Source: Choristoneura fumiferana | Taxonomy: Eukaryota > Arthropoda > Insecta > Lepidoptera > Tortricidae | Length of the DNA stretch: 64,000 bases | Reading direction: 5' to 3' | Assembly (NCBI RefSeq): GCF_025370935.1 | Contig: NC_133501.1 | Span: 2,923,368 to 2,987,367, forward strand | Shown here: one piece after another, positions 1-10,806 of the stretch | Position numbering within the stretch: the stretch's first letter is position 1 | Layout of the letters: the number at the start of each line of letters is the position of its first letter | Made by a program: the position numbers and the translations under genes | The notes under the pieces: model-generated | Told to the model about the DNA's origin: nothing | Databases searched by the model: none | Seen by the model: the letters and a program-made list of their open reading frames with translations, nothing else

Positions 1-179
1 ACTCATAGCCTTGTCTTCCGCTGATCCTCTCTTGACAGCTTTCCAGCTGTCATGGGAGCTTAACCGGCTAAGTAGGATGGAGACCGAGTAGAGTTGAATA
101 TAAGGTAATTTGAATATGAAAATGATTTACAGTAATATTGCAACAGGCTTTACGTTGCGAAAGTCCATATTAATGAATA

Positions 180-300
180 CCGAAGTCTAACATCTGGTAG
201 CATGGTGATGGTGGTATCATTGTGATGCTCTGAGGATGAACTCCGTTGAGTTCGAACGTGTTGGGTGGTGGTGAATAGTTGGTTTGTGTAATTTTGTTTT
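180..300 (+). repeat. Dispersed repeat, 'CTGGTAGCATGGTGA' family
   Basis: The words AACATCTGGTAGCATGGTG and GATGAACTC...GAGTTCGAA recur at 54010-54085, so this is a diverged copy of a dispersed lepidopteran repeat. No coding capacity is visible. Confidence 0.6.
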
Positions 301-709
301 AGTTCAATGTTTTACAGCACAGCAGCGTTCTTAATTGTAACTTGAGAATCTTTGACTTATATTTGGCTGTAGGTAACTTACACTATTTTTTTGTTTCTTA
401 ACTATTTTTCCTGTTTAACATGGTAAAAAACATGCTACCGAGCACCACGTCTTTGTGATCTTTAAAGATTGATGTAGACTAACAAAACACTGACAAACAG
501 AAATCCACTTTAAAACAGCATTTCCGGCTCAGCGAAGATTTTTACCGAGAATACATCTCTTTAATAATCATAATAACATTTTCTCGCCTTCGTCTGTCAT
601 TCAAATATTTCCTTGATACATCACTAACAAAACAAATGTAAATAAATTTACATTTGAATGTAAGACTAACATTACCAGTGCTTGTAAAATGTTGTTTGTT
701 ACCATCGTG

Positions 710-880
710 CACAAATGGGTTTTAACCCGCCGCGGAAAAAGAGCGGTGTTGTAATGTTGACGTCAATTTTGGTCTGTCTGTCTGTGGTAGATATATCGTA
801 ACTCTCAAAGGGATGGACTGATTTCGATTGGATAAAAATCGTTCAACGCTTTTTGAGATATTGAACTTTTAAATGAAAAC
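710..880 (+). repeat. Diverged copy of the AACCCCCGAC inverted-repeat element
   Basis: It starts with a TTTAACCC...GCGG block and shares the layout of the copies at 20143, 41508 and 47020: a GTCTGTCTGTCTGTGG stretch, then a 'pathetic-T' stretch GAT...TTTTTGAGATATTGAACTTT. It is the most diverged of the set. Confidence 0.5.
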
Positions 881-958
881 TTTCTTAGATGACTAAGGAA
901 CCCTAAAAAAGATGCGTTTCATGCACTTTTTGTACAAAACTACTATTTTTTCCTTCAG

Positions 959-1130
959 GCCTTAAGACAGCAGTGCCAGGAGTTCGCGACGCTCTCCTGG
1001 ACCACACGCGGACGTCCTACGAACTAGAAATAATGTTGAACTACAATCCTGGGACATCGACTGCTGGGAGTCGGGGGAGCGGCAGACCCTAGGACGGTTT
1101 AAAACTGCCATTCAGTACAAGCAGAAGATG
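959..1130 (+). CDS. Exon of a TRPC/TRPgamma-like cation channel
   Basis: A pyrimidine-rich acceptor ends at 958 (ttccttcag) and a consensus donor GTAAGT starts at 1131. Across three frames the exon reads LRQQCQEFA, then LLDHTRTSYELEIMLNYN, then GERQTLGRFKTAIQYKQKM. That order fits the N-terminal cytoplasmic region of TRPC channels, just before the conserved FVAHPN block, which would lie in the next exon. The frames connect only if one base is missing near 988 (GG read as G) and one near 1048 (CCC read as CC). With those two bases the exon would be 174 nt, exactly 58 codons, phase 0 to 0. Family knowledge: TRPC proteins are plasma-membrane calcium-permeable channels. No other exon of this gene is recognised here. 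The TRPC assignment is by remembered motif pattern only; a pseudogene is possible. Confidence 0.55.
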
Positions 1131-2640
1131 GTAAGTGCTTAAACAAATGTGCAGCTCTCAGGTAGGTAGCGCTATAAGTTTGTTGATCCTCAGTCTTTAG
1201 ATTGAGCGATCCAATGTAGTCCATTCGATCAATGAACTAGTTCAATCTTTTAGTTCCTTCAGTTCAGTGATCACTCGGAGATTTGAGGTCTGGGAATTAA
1301 TAAAAATCGTAAGAAAATGAACGAAATAAGCTGTACCTAGTAGAGGTGGCAACTTCTCTGTTTCGTAGTGAAGTGACGTTTTATTTCGTGACTAGGTGCT
1401 GACTGACCCCGATAAGCTTCCTACTTAAATCGTTAGCCGGCCTCACACAGACGGAATATCTCTCTGAATTCATAATATGAATTCCGGTACATTGCCTCAC
1501 ACGTGTCTTAATAAGTCAGATTAATCAGTAGTCGGTACAAATTTCTACGATGGATCCACAAGTCGCAACACATCTTTACTGTACAAATTGTACTGGCAAT
1601 GAGACAATTCATTATCTGATTCAGTACGTGTGTGCGGTCATTTAGAAATATATCGTCGCTCGGCTGGCAAAAGTACTAAGCGACACTTCGTCAACTTTAC
1701 AGGAGAGCGATTTAAAGTTTTTTTTCGAAAAAAAATCATAACTTTTAACCAGACAACCAATTTTGAAATTTCCAGGAATATATGACACATAATTTAATAG
1801 ACATAATAAGATTTTAATAATTCATAGCAAAATCCACTGGTTTAGGAGATAAGTGTCGCTTTAGTAAATTGTCCCTAGTCATCGAGCAAATGCAATCAGG
1901 CAAAAGACTAAACGTAAAAATTGACCTCAAACGTCATATTTCAAATAACTTATGTGATTTACGTCTCAATAAATTTGTATGTTTTTACTAACAACACACA
2001 TTTTATTTCTTATCAACTGTTCATAATGCTGATTTACCAAATGCAAGGGAAAAAATATTCCAAAGTACCTACTGAACAGAAATTATATAAATAATATTAA
2101 TTAATTATAAATATAAACATCTATGCTAAAATTTCAATAACTAAACGTTAACTGTTACTAACACTAAACTTTTGTTAATATTATAAGGTAATTAATCACA
2201 AAGGCACCATTGATTTCTAACAAATGCACAAAAGGTTTTTTTCACCATTCTTTTTTTAAGTTATATTTGCATTATCAATCCTAATAACTATTTTGGTGTA
2301 TAACACAGCATACGCTAGGTTTAAGGATGAAATAATACGTAAAATACCTTAATTTATCTGTAGGTAATAACTTAATTAGCATTTCAACTAAAACTCAGAA
2401 ATTTTTTTACTATGTTAAATAAATCATTCATTCAACATTATAGTACTTAATGTACCTAATAAGTAAGAAACCTGAATAACAAACTCATTCGTCATGGTTG
2501 CTATAGCAACTTTAGATATATTATTGGTCTATATACGATTAAGAAATATAATGCACTATTGTACAACAACATTTGTATATTCTCATGATCTAACTATCCG
2601 GTATCATGGACTTGTAATATACCAAACTATTAATATACTA
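1131..2640. other. Intron/intergenic, no gene seen
   Basis: Apart from the repeat at 1649-1925 I see no coding stretch, RNA gene or recognisable element. The region is AT-rich with many stops in all frames. Confidence 0.5.
1649..1925 (+). repeat. Dispersed repeat with imperfect inverted ends
   Basis: The left part (TCGTCGCTCGGCTGGCAAAA...GCGACACTT) is matched in inverse orientation near 1850-1890 and again at 7087-7147. This suggests a small foldback element, with a second relative at 6835-7150. Confidence 0.45.
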
Positions 2641-2782
2641 AGGGGCTGTTTCACCATCCATTAGTGTTAACTGGCGGTTAGGTGTTGATGCCGTCTCTAT
2701 TTGTTTTGTTGAATAGACGGAGACGGCATCACATTTAACCGTCGGTTAACGCTAATCAATGGATGGTGAAACAGCCCCTAAC
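2641..2782. mobile_element. MITE with ~30-bp terminal inverted repeats
   Basis: About 140 bp begins AGGGGCTGTTTCACCATCCA and ends with its reverse complement. A second nested inverted pair, GATGCCGTCTC...GAGACGGCATC, lies in the middle. Related copies lie at 21592-21738 and 24485-24592. No transposase; non-autonomous. Confidence 0.85.
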
Positions 2783-2799
2783 AGTAATATGGTATAATG

Positions 2800-3075
2800 C
2801 CGAATGATGATGAGATTTGAGGATTGCGCTAAGTGAGACATGGCCATCTTCAAAATGTCGCAGACATGTGTTGGAGGGCCGCAAGTATTGCGATGAAGGC
2901 TTGCCTGGCTCAATGCACTTGTTGACAAGAGACAGAAACGACACCAAGGCCGTTCTGCACCAACATCCGCAGACTTCGCTTGTCAGAGATGTGGACGGAC
3001 ATGTCGCTCTCGCATCGGTCTAGTCAGCCACCAATGACGTTGTGCACAGGCAACACGCCAAAATTCGTCTGGAAC
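2800..3075 (+). pseudogene. 3' remnant of an RTE-like LINE (C-terminal zinc finger)
   Basis: One frame reads DKRQKRHQGRSAPTS, then CQRCGRTCRSRIGLVSHQ, a stop, and RC. This C-X2-C-X12-H-X4-C arrangement is the short finger found at the end of many RTE-type endonuclease/reverse-transcriptase proteins. The reading is broken by stops and the rest of the protein is gone. Decayed LINE end; clade assigned by pattern only. Confidence 0.55.
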
Positions 3076-3123
3076 AGACGCGTAGGCCTGATTGATGGTA
3101 TAATGTATGTGATATAACCTATG

Positions 3124-3725
3124 TTCGATATAACGTTCAGTGGGTATAATGAATTACTGGTATTTATGCCAAATATCTTTTATATCTAGTGAAAGTATAT
3201 CTAAAGTACCTAGTATATCTAAAAACGAATCTAAAAAAGAAAGTATATCTAAAAACCCTGATGGCCATTCGGTTCCACCATGGAGCCGCAGCTGCATTTA
3301 TGAGGCACACAAACATCGCAGCCCAGGCGGAGAGATACTGCCACCCGCAATGAGTCGTTGTCCAAGAGTGTTTCCAAATAAGGAACAGGTAACGCCTATA
3401 ACCACGTTCCCACTTTGACTTTTGATGCCGACTTCAGCCTGGCCAAACCCACCCCAGTGGTTACACCCACAGGCCGTGCCAGAGCAACCCTAGCCTCCCT
3501 CGTCATCCCAAACTCATTGTATCTGCGGAGCCCCGTGCAGTGACGCCAGTCTCATTCGCCTCGCCAGTGCATCATCCACATACGAAATGGTATTGGTAAC
3601 CTTTATGAGATTTAAAAATTTAAGAGATAAGGCCACCAACTCCATGTGCCGATCCGAGGAACGCTGGCAAGACCACATCCGCCGCACGCCGCAAACCGAG
3701 ACCACCGTTACATATGGGCAAGGAC
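3124..3725 (-). pseudogene. LINE C-terminal region, left arm of an inverted duplication
   Basis: Read on the minus strand it gives ALPVPYLETLLDNDSLRVAV, then SLRLGCDVCVPHKC, then CGSMVEPNGHQG. The sequence matches, inverted, the copy at 4830-5310. The frame is interrupted, including a stop in GTWL*ALP. The segment ends at the same CAGGG junction as the right copy, then runs into GATATAAC/GTATAATGAATTA sequence also shared with 5542-5580. It lies downstream (minus sense) of the RT remnant at 4740-4180 and is probably the tail of the same LINE copy. Confidence 0.7.
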
Positions 3726-4179
3726 GCTGGACCCATTGCTCATCCGCAAGAGGACACGTTCAATATAGTCTCCTTTGTATCTCTCAAGTGACGTCAAAGA
3801 AGAAGTTTTACCGAACACAACCATTGGAGTGGTTTTCAAAAAATAGGTTATTTTGGAACTGCGAAACACATTCGTAACAGAGTCAAGATGAGATGGGTAT
3901 TAATAGTCTTCAAACGTTCCTGGGCAAGCAAAATAGACGCTTCCTGGTCTCTAGGGCACTAGAAATGGCCTCTTGGAAAATAGAAGAACCCAAGAGGGTA
4001 AAGGTCTCGTGTAAAAAGCCCTTTGAGACCAGGAAGAAAGACCTTAAAGAAGTTAAAGAAGGAGAACAGGCGGGTTAAACCTGTCCATATTCGCCTTCAG
4101 TCCTATACCTCTCAAGGGGGGGGGGGATAAGGAAAGCCAAGTCCTGCTTTACGACCTTAGGCTCCTTAGGTGCCATCAT

Positions 4180-4740
4180 CTAAATACCAAATATTAAGAG
4201 GTAATTTTCGAGACGACAGTGCTTCATGAATAGCAAGACTGAAGGTAAGCGGTCCAAGCTGATCTCCCTACTGCGCACCCACCTGCGAAAGAATTTGAGA
4301 ATCGCCGTAGACAAGGTTAGAAGGAGAATGATAGACCTGGTGTAAAAAAGGTACAGGGTGGGAATGTATTTTTCCACTTCGCCCAACAGAACATCCCTCT
4401 CGCCAGTATTGAACGCGTTCTTGAGATCCTACTTCAAGACGACACAGTCTGGATTTCCGGGTTCCGTGACGAAAGTGCGTGTTGTGGATCGTGACCTCAG
4501 TGTTCCAAAACCCAGCTGAAAATGAGCTGGTCGAATTCCGTCTAAGCCCACGGCTGACCCATTATGGAATGACCCTAGTGCTCGCACCACATCCTCCAAG
4601 TTTACCGGCAAGGCTTGAATGGACCGATCCGGCTCCCGAGGGAAATTTAACGTGCGGGACGCGGGAGGATGCTTCGAACACAAGCGTCTCAAGACCCGGA
4701 GGTGCTACCGAGTCATCAGGCGAACGGCCCCCCACACACC
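4180..4740 (-). pseudogene. LINE reverse-transcriptase remnant
   Basis: Minus-strand translation gives VRALGSFHNGSAVGLDGIRP (RT entry region) and DLKNAFNTGERDVLL (motif A). In a shifted frame it gives YLDDGT, then VVKQDLAFLI (motif C with the YxDD core). Several frames are needed and a stop lies in the middle, so it cannot make a working enzyme. Together with the arm at 3725-3124 it is a deleted LINE on the minus strand. Confidence 0.7.
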
Positions 4741-4829
4741 GGCCTCATATACTTTGGACTCTATAGTCTTAAGGACAGAATGCGACCTGGAGGAAGCCTG
4801 CCCGTCACTAATTCAACCAAGTCCCATGT

Positions 4830-5296
4830 TCAAGTTTGGTCTCAGTTTGCGGCGTGTGGAGAATGTGGGCTTGCCAGTCTTCCTCGCATCAGCACATGGA
4901 GTTATTATAGTGGCCTTGTCTCTTAAAATTAAAAATTCTCATGAAACCCCATCGGGTTACCATTCCGTTTGTGCATGGTGCACTGGCGAGGTGGACGGCT
5001 CGACACCTAATAGCGTCGCTGCCTCGGGCTCCGCTGATATAACGAGTTTGGGATGACGTGGGGCTAGAGACGCTCTGGCACTTGTGGGTGGGTGTGCCAC
5101 TAGGGTGGATTTAGCCAGGCTGAAGTCGGTATCAAAAATCAAAGCGGGAGCGTGGTTATGGGCTTTGCTTGCTCCTTATTTGGAAATACTTCTGGACAAC
5201 GACTCATTGTGGGTGGCAGTAGCTCTCCGCCTGGGCTGCGATGTTTGTGTGCCTCATAAATGCATCTGCGGCTCCATGGTGGAAGCAAATGGCCAT
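4830..5296 (+). pseudogene. LINE C-terminal region, right arm of an inverted duplication
   Basis: Plus-strand reading gives VDLARLKSVSKIKAGAWLWA, then LLDNDSLWVAVALRLGCDVC, then VPHKCICGSMVEANGH. This matches the cysteine-bearing block that follows the RT in a widespread metazoan LINE group. The coding sense continues at 5624 after a small insertion, so 4830-6143 is one interrupted LINE tail. Confidence 0.7.
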
Positions 5297-5623
5297 CAGG
5301 GCTTAAGATGATCGGTATAACAAATAACACATAATTTCACAATATTATGCTATAAGTATTTAGTAGTATAATGTGTAGATATAATTTAGTTTTCTTTATG
5401 AAATCGTTGGAGTTGCAATTCTAACCTAACCTAGTTTTCAGGCAGTTTCGTTTCTTGATAGGGTCGCAGTTCTAACCTAACCTACTTTTTTGGCATAACA
5501 CATTATTATTATAATAGTATTACGTATTCCAGATTATACCAATAATTCATTATACCCACTGAAAGTTATATCTACCAATAATATATCTAAAGTTGTTATA
5601 CCTAGCCACCGGTACGCACCCTG
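5297..5623. mobile_element. Small DNA transposon inserted in the LINE tail
   Basis: The 327-bp insert starts CAGGG and ends CCCTG and is flanked by GCCAT at 5292-5296 and 5624-5628, a 5-bp candidate target duplication. A GGTATAAC word also appears inverted near both ends. The LINE reading (NGH before, ALS after) is interrupted exactly here. No ORF; non-autonomous. It carries two GGTTAGGTTAG-type words in inverse orientation (AACCTAACCTA). Confidence 0.65.
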
Positions 5624-6395
5624 GCCATTTCACGCGTTGAGTTCTTGTCGGTGTTCAGGAAAATTTCCGCGCTACTACGCTCTCTTTGACATACTGAAGA
5701 GGGCTTTAATATCCGCCAACATCCTCTGCGTTCTGGAGCCTCCGGTCCTCTGTCGAACCGACAGCAAAAGGCCAGATGGCTTAACTTTAGTGCCATGGCA
5801 GAACGGAAAGTGTTTGCTGTCGGACGTTACGTGCGTTAGTACTTTCGCCGCCTCGCACCTCAGCTGAATAGTCCGCGGCAATCCGCGGTGGATTTTGAAA
5901 ACGGCAGAATTATTCGGCACTATTATTTTGTTCCTCTTGCGTTTGAGGCGATTGTTTACATTCGGGAAGTGGGACGTCGAATTACGGAAAGGGGGTCTCA
6001 CGCTCACGCCCGCGCGGATTCGTTCCCTGGTGCAAAGATTGTCTATCGCCATTAAACGTGGTAATGCGGCCAGTTTGATGGCTACCTTTGCGCCAGGGAC
6101 AACTCGAGGGGCCTTCTGGACTAAACTTAAGCTATTTATGTAACATTAATAAAACAAATTAAAACTTCTAACTCTAAATTTCAAATACTTAGGGCCGAAC
6201 ATCATCTTTATTCGATGCAAACAGAACCGTAGCGATAAAATTATAACTACAAAATTTTGAAATAGATTTACTATTGAGGTTGCCTGGGAGAGATCCCTTA
6301 AAGGGATAAGTCCGCCTTTGTACAAGTATCTCAAAGTTTGTCAATTGTGTTGTGTTTCTTTTCTTTTGTACAATTAAGAGTTTACATACATACAT
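5624..6395 (+). pseudogene. LINE C-terminal domain and 3' UTR
   Basis: Reads CRCSGKFPRYYALFDILKRA, then LEPPVLCRTDSKRPDGLTLV, then LLSDVTCVSTFAASHL. After a stop it gives IRSLVQRLSIAIKRGNAASL and stops at 6143. The KRPDG...D spacing resembles restriction-like nuclease motifs (inference). The 3' UTR runs to about 6395: it contains CCTTAAAGGGATAAG and ends in a CATA-repeat tail. The same 3' end occurs at 45285-45440 and 50396-50555. Frames are broken, so it is a dead copy. Confidence 0.7.
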
Positions 6396-6834
6396 ACTAT
6401 TTTCTTTTATCCTTTGGCAACATAAAAAGAACTTAAAGTTTTAAGGAATAATAATCATTATAATTTATAAATAAAGTTATAAATCTTAAGAAAATATGAT
6501 GTTTCTATATACCAAACATCGAATTGCAATGATATTTTACTACGTATATATACTAAACGCTTTTTTAATACACGATAAAGGTCAAGAGTAATGACTAATT
6601 TCACCAAATCTATAATATTTCGTGAAGTTTTTTTGCTAATCCTGTTTGAATGTATGCTTTTGTATATGTTAAAATGGCTAAAATGCCAAACGTATGTTTT
6701 AGTTTTTAAGAACAAATAGCTAAATTCTTATAAATGAATTCTTATCAATACAACCAAACGACTAAAGGTGTATAAAACTTCAACTCGGGGAGGGCATAAT
6801 TACTGAAGTGACAAAGGTATTTTCTTTTTTTTTG

Positions 6835-7150
6835 CACAAAATACTAAACGTCCAACATTTGCAAACTAGAAAAATGGCAAAAGACTGAACGACAGTAAAT
6901 CGAAAAATGGCAAAAAGGTAACAGTACTAAAATGAAAATAATGAAAGTGATGCTGCATTAAGTAATTTGCTTCCCAAATTTAAGCGTTTTTTGAAAGACT
7001 AAAGCGCCAAAAAAAAGTTAAATTTTGCTCCAATCGCTTTGAAACCTAGACAGTTCGATGCAGAAAAATTCGCTGATTCTGGTGATATGCATAACTCATT
7101 TTAGCCCAAAGTGTCGCTTTAGTACTTTTGCCTGCCGAGCGACGATATGG
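6835..7150 (-). repeat. Dispersed repeat related to 1649-1925
   Basis: The right end (AGTGTCGCTTTAGTACTTTT...CCGAGCGACGATAT) is the inverse of 1649-1690. GGCAAAAGACTGAACGAC-type words occur internally. The surrounding 6396-6834 shows nothing recognisable. Confidence 0.45.
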
Positions 7151-7726
7151 AAAGATTTGCAATTAAGAATTTACCGATTTGCTATTCAGAATTCGTAAGT
7201 GAAAAAAATCACAACCATAACGATCGGTGTGAGGTACTCTGAATAATACAAATAATACACTTACCTTTACATTTGCTGATATTATTCAGATTAGGACGTA
7301 TCAATGCTTGAAAGCACTAACTATGTAAGCAAATGAAAAGAGTAACCTATTTTATATTTTTTTAAAATTTATGAATATCGCTTAAACCCATGTTCCCATG
7401 CATCCGCATAAAGCATCCAACCGCAGAATGTCAAAACGTTCGCCACCTGAATAAAATATAAGCGAGCGGTGCCGAGTTTTCGAATATAATTGCTATGATA
7501 AATTTACCAGCGTCTCTCACATGATATTAAGGCGTGGCAATTGTGCACCCTTGGCCCGATTGTTATTTATGCTGGCATGGTCTCGACGTATGAACGCAGG
7601 GTTGGCGACAGGAGGAAATTGAGCGCATTCGAATTTGGCGTAGGTACCGGTTAAAAAAAAGACTATTTTTTGATGTAGTCCGTCAGTTAATAATTCAATT
7701 AAGTTTTTGGCAAAAAGAATTATTTT

Positions 7727-7984
7727 AATAACAAGCTTTTTTTGCCGACTGTTACCTAATTTTGTTTGACTTTTACTTGCATTGTCACCCAAAGTAACAT
7801 TTGCATACCAAAATTTCAAGTCGATGCCATTAACCGTTTGAAGAGTTTTTGTGCCTGCGGAGACCGATCCTACAGCCGGACTACCAGATTGTCACTACGA
7901 GATTTATTGTATTGGCACGCAATTTACATAAAGTATTGCCAAATTTCAAGACAATCCGACTACTAAAAGTAGGTCAAATAAATT
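7727..7984 (+). repeat. Family X element (ACAAGCTTTT ends), cut by gap
   Basis: Shares ACAAGCTTTT, ACTTGCATTGTCA, CAAATTTCAAG, GCGGAGACGATCC-like and CCGACTACT words in order with 15505-15760 and, inverted, with 40741-41075. The right end is lost in the N gap. Confidence 0.6.
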
Positions 7985-8084
7985 NNNNNNNNNNNNNNNN
8001 NNNNNNNNNNNNNNNNNNNNNNNNNNNNNNNNNNNNNNNNNNNNNNNNNNNNNNNNNNNNNNNNNNNNNNNNNNNNNNNNNNNN
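7985..8084. other. Assembly gap (100 N)
   Basis: A gap of exactly 100 N, probably a placeholder of unknown size. By comparison with the right LTR it should contain at least the first ~170 bp of the BEL left LTR. Confidence 0.95.
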
Positions 8085-8155
8085 CTCATTTTTAATTAAA
8101 GTATTTAATTTCAATCTGGGTTTTAATCAAGGCTCCGTTGTGTATCAAATACATA
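8085..8155 (+). repeat. 3' part of the left LTR
   Basis: CTCATTTTTAATTAAAGTAT through CGTTGTGTATCAAATACA is repeated at 14510-14576. Just downstream, TGGTAGCCCATGAGG (from 8158) is a possible primer-binding site; I cannot name the tRNA. The long leader up to the Gag start at 9039 has no recognised gene. Confidence 0.85.
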
Positions 8156-9038
8156 AATTGGTAGCCCATGAGGAGAAGAACAAAGTAAAATTATAACTCG
8201 ACTTTTAATGCAATACAAGGCGCGTATGCAGTAAAGGCACGAAGATTGGATCGCTGGAAGGAAACAAATAGAAGTAAACCTTGTCTGGATTACCTAAGCT
8301 GGCGCAGGCCGTGGTATACGCAAAAGGAATCAGCTCGCGCAGCGCAGTCGCCAAAGATAAGTGCTTCCCTTTATCCTTCCCAATCAAGGTCATTTATTAC
8401 CTTAGTGTAGTCAAAATTGAAAACAATTTTCTACAACTAAGTTAAATATACTTTCATTTGCGCAATAACGTCAATTTAAATCGTCCGAATACTTAAAGTT
8501 AACATTTAATTAAGATCCTAATTTCATGAAGGTGCACTAAACAACAAGTACCTGCCTATCTGTATTTGTCATTGTATATTTAAATTCATAAGATAATTGG
8601 TGGCCCATAATCAAAACATAAATCTTAATACCTACAAATATCTATTACGAAGTTAAATAAGATCTCATTTGCTGAATTAGTGGTTAAATTGTAGCCTAAC
8701 TAAGTACCTGGGTGGCAATTAAATCTACCTACACACGTTATTAAATTAATGAGTAATTTTATTAATTAATTGTACTTAAATCCTCTTTTCTACAGTAAAA
8801 CAACTATTATTAATTGTGTTGTTTTAAAGTATTGTGCCGACTATTCCAGGGCATCTTCGGGCGGCATAGCAACTAATTAGTTGTAGCCTGCGCCGATCAG
8901 CTGTGCGCGACCGGTTTGTTACGAGCTGCCTAGTGAGGAACGTGAGCATAACAAGTTTATTATTTCACTTTAATTGTTTACATTTTCGATCACGATATTA
9001 ATATTGTTTTTATTTACTAGTTTTAATCTTTAATTACA

Positions 9039-9959
9039 ATGGCACCGATTGATAAAACTTCATTAGAGCGATTAAAGGAGTTGCATGTAATGAGAAGCTC
9101 AATTAAAGGGCAAATTACCAAATTTAAGAATTATTTAAGTGCAATGAATGAATTAACACGCATGGAGAGTGTCGAACATGCCGAGTTAAGTCTTAAGCTT
9201 AGCAAATTTGAAGGTTTATCATTAAAATTTGATACTTTGCAAAATGAGATCGAGCTTCTAGACTCTGATAATTTATCTACGGAGATTGACGAGCGCGAAG
9301 CAATTGAGCACAATATTATTGTGAACATTGCTACGGCTAAAACCATACTTGATAAACACAGCATCATTGAAATGGAGCGACGTAATTCTGCCGTTATCGA
9401 GGCTCAAGCTCAATTTCACGATCATCAAGAGTTAGGGTTTAAATTGCCACAAATACAAATTTCCAAGTTTGACGGTGCATATTTCCGCTGGCTTGAGTTT
9501 CGCGACACGTTCGAAAACTTAATTCATAATAATAATCGTATAAAATCTATACATAAGTTTCATTATCTTATCTCCTATTTGGAGGGGGACGCGGCAAGAA
9601 TTATTTCTAACCTCGAAGTGTCCTCGGCTAACTATGCAAAGGCCTGGCAGTTACTCAGTGAGCGTTATGATAATAAGCGGTTGTTAATTAACCATCATTT
9701 AAGTTCATTGTTTAACATACAAGCGCACACTCGAGAATCTGAAAGGGCTTTGCGGTTTTTGGTTGATCACGTGACGAAAAATTTGCGAGCGTTGGCTAGT
9801 CTAGGCCAGCCTACAGACAAGTGGGATATGTTAATAATATTTATGTTGTCTTCCAAATTAGATAGTCGCACTCTTTTAAAATGGGAAGAATACCGTAATA
9901 CATTAGATGATGTACCTACTTTAGATCAATTTCACAAGTTTTTTAACCGATCGTGCTGA
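9039..9959 (+). CDS. gag: BEL/Pao Gag, N-terminal part (DUF1759-like)
   Basis: An open frame of 306 residues from ATG. Residues ~1-120 are helical and charged. Residues ~145-230 carry the DUF1759 signature (KLPQIQISKFDGAYFRWLEF, then FHYLISYLEGDAARII and AWQLLSERYD). It is the structural Gag region that forms the particle. The frame ends at a TGA just after a run of six T (9939-9944). The coding sense continues in the next frame from there, so the stop is a frameshift product, not the natural Gag end. Confidence 0.9.
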   Translation: MAPIDKTSLERLKELHVMRSSIKGQITKFKNYLSAMNELTRMESVEHAELSLKLSKFEGLSLKFDTLQNEIELLDSDNLSTEIDEREAIEHNIIVNIATAKTILDKHSIIEMERRNSAVIEAQAQFHDHQELGFKLPQIQISKFDGAYFRWLEFRDTFENLIHNNNRIKSIHKFHYLISYLEGDAARIISNLEVSSANYAKAWQLLSERYDNKRLLINHHLSSLFNIQAHTRESERALRFLVDHVTKNLRALASLGQPTDKWDMLIIFMLSSKLDSRTLLKWEEYRNTLDDVPTLDQFHKFFNRSC

Positions 9960-9963
9960 CGTT

Positions 9964-10806
9964 TTGGAATCACTTAATCGTAATAAATTCGATAACAATA
10001 GTGCCAATAGCCAAAAATTCACACCCACGCCGTCGCGCTCAGCTGCTCCAACGACATCTTACAACTATAATAACAATAACAAAAACGAACGTGTCAATTA
10101 CACAAAATCATTTTCTAGCATTAATCAAAAAACTAAAAAATTTACCTACGAGAATCAAATCAAATCAGTAACTTCCGTTTGCATTATATGTGGCAATAAT
10201 CACAAAGTATTTGAATGTCCTATTTTTATCGGTAAAACTGTTCAAGAGAGGTTGACGGACGTTGCAACTTATAAGTTATGTGAAAATTGTCTTAGACAAG
10301 GACATCCCGTCAAGGAATGCCGCGGAGGTCCTTGTCGAGAATGTAAACAAAGGCACAACAGCCTACTGCATTGTGACTCATCAAATCCGCCCGTTATTAA
10401 CAATTCTGCAACTACAAGCCAAACCTCATCTTTTGTTAACTTTTCTAAACTTAACCATAATCAAGTGCTTTTATCCACAGCATTGATTGAAGTATTAAAT
10501 CCTAAAACAAATCAAAAGGAACGGGTCCGCGCGCTGTTAGATTGCGGTAGTGAGTCGTCCTTTATCACAAAATCTTTAAAGGAAAGGTTGTCATTGAAAT
10601 CAAATCCTGTGGACTGCCTCAAGGTCATAGGTATTGGCAATAACTGTAACAATAATATTATAGAATGTTGTAACGCTCAAATAAAATCAATTAACAAATC
10701 ATTTCAAGTTACTTTGTCGTGCTTTGTTCTAAACGAATTGACTAGTAACATACCGAAGTATCCAATAGATGTCCAAAGTCTAAAGATACCTAACATCTGC
10801 AATTAG
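9964..10806 (+). CDS. BEL/Pao zinc-knuckle and aspartic protease segment
   Basis: Continues the polyprotein in frame +1. Around residues 58-130 are two CCHC-type knuckles (CIICGNNHKVFEC, CENCLRQGHPVKEC) and a third CX2CX4HX4-like C-rich unit, expected to bind RNA. Around residue 190, LLDCGSESSFIT is the retropepsin active-site motif with the catalytic Asp (DUF1758-like). The frame ends in a TAG at 10804; protease sequence continues in the original frame from about 10795. Confidence 0.88.
   Translation: MESLNRNKFDNNSANSQKFTPTPSRSAAPTTSYNYNNNNKNERVNYTKSFSSINQKTKKFTYENQIKSVTSVCIICGNNHKVFECPIFIGKTVQERLTDVATYKLCENCLRQGHPVKECRGGPCRECKQRHNSLLHCDSSNPPVINNSATTSQTSSFVNFSKLNHNQVLLSTALIEVLNPKTNQKERVRALLDCGSESSFITKSLKERLSLKSNPVDCLKVIGIGNNCNNNIIECCNAQIKSINKSFQVTLSCFVLNELTSNIPKYPIDVQSLKIPNICN

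Noticed and set aside
5837..6052. Minus-strand ORF over the LINE tail (125 residues)
   Set aside because: Shadow of the plus-strand LINE domain with recognised blocks.
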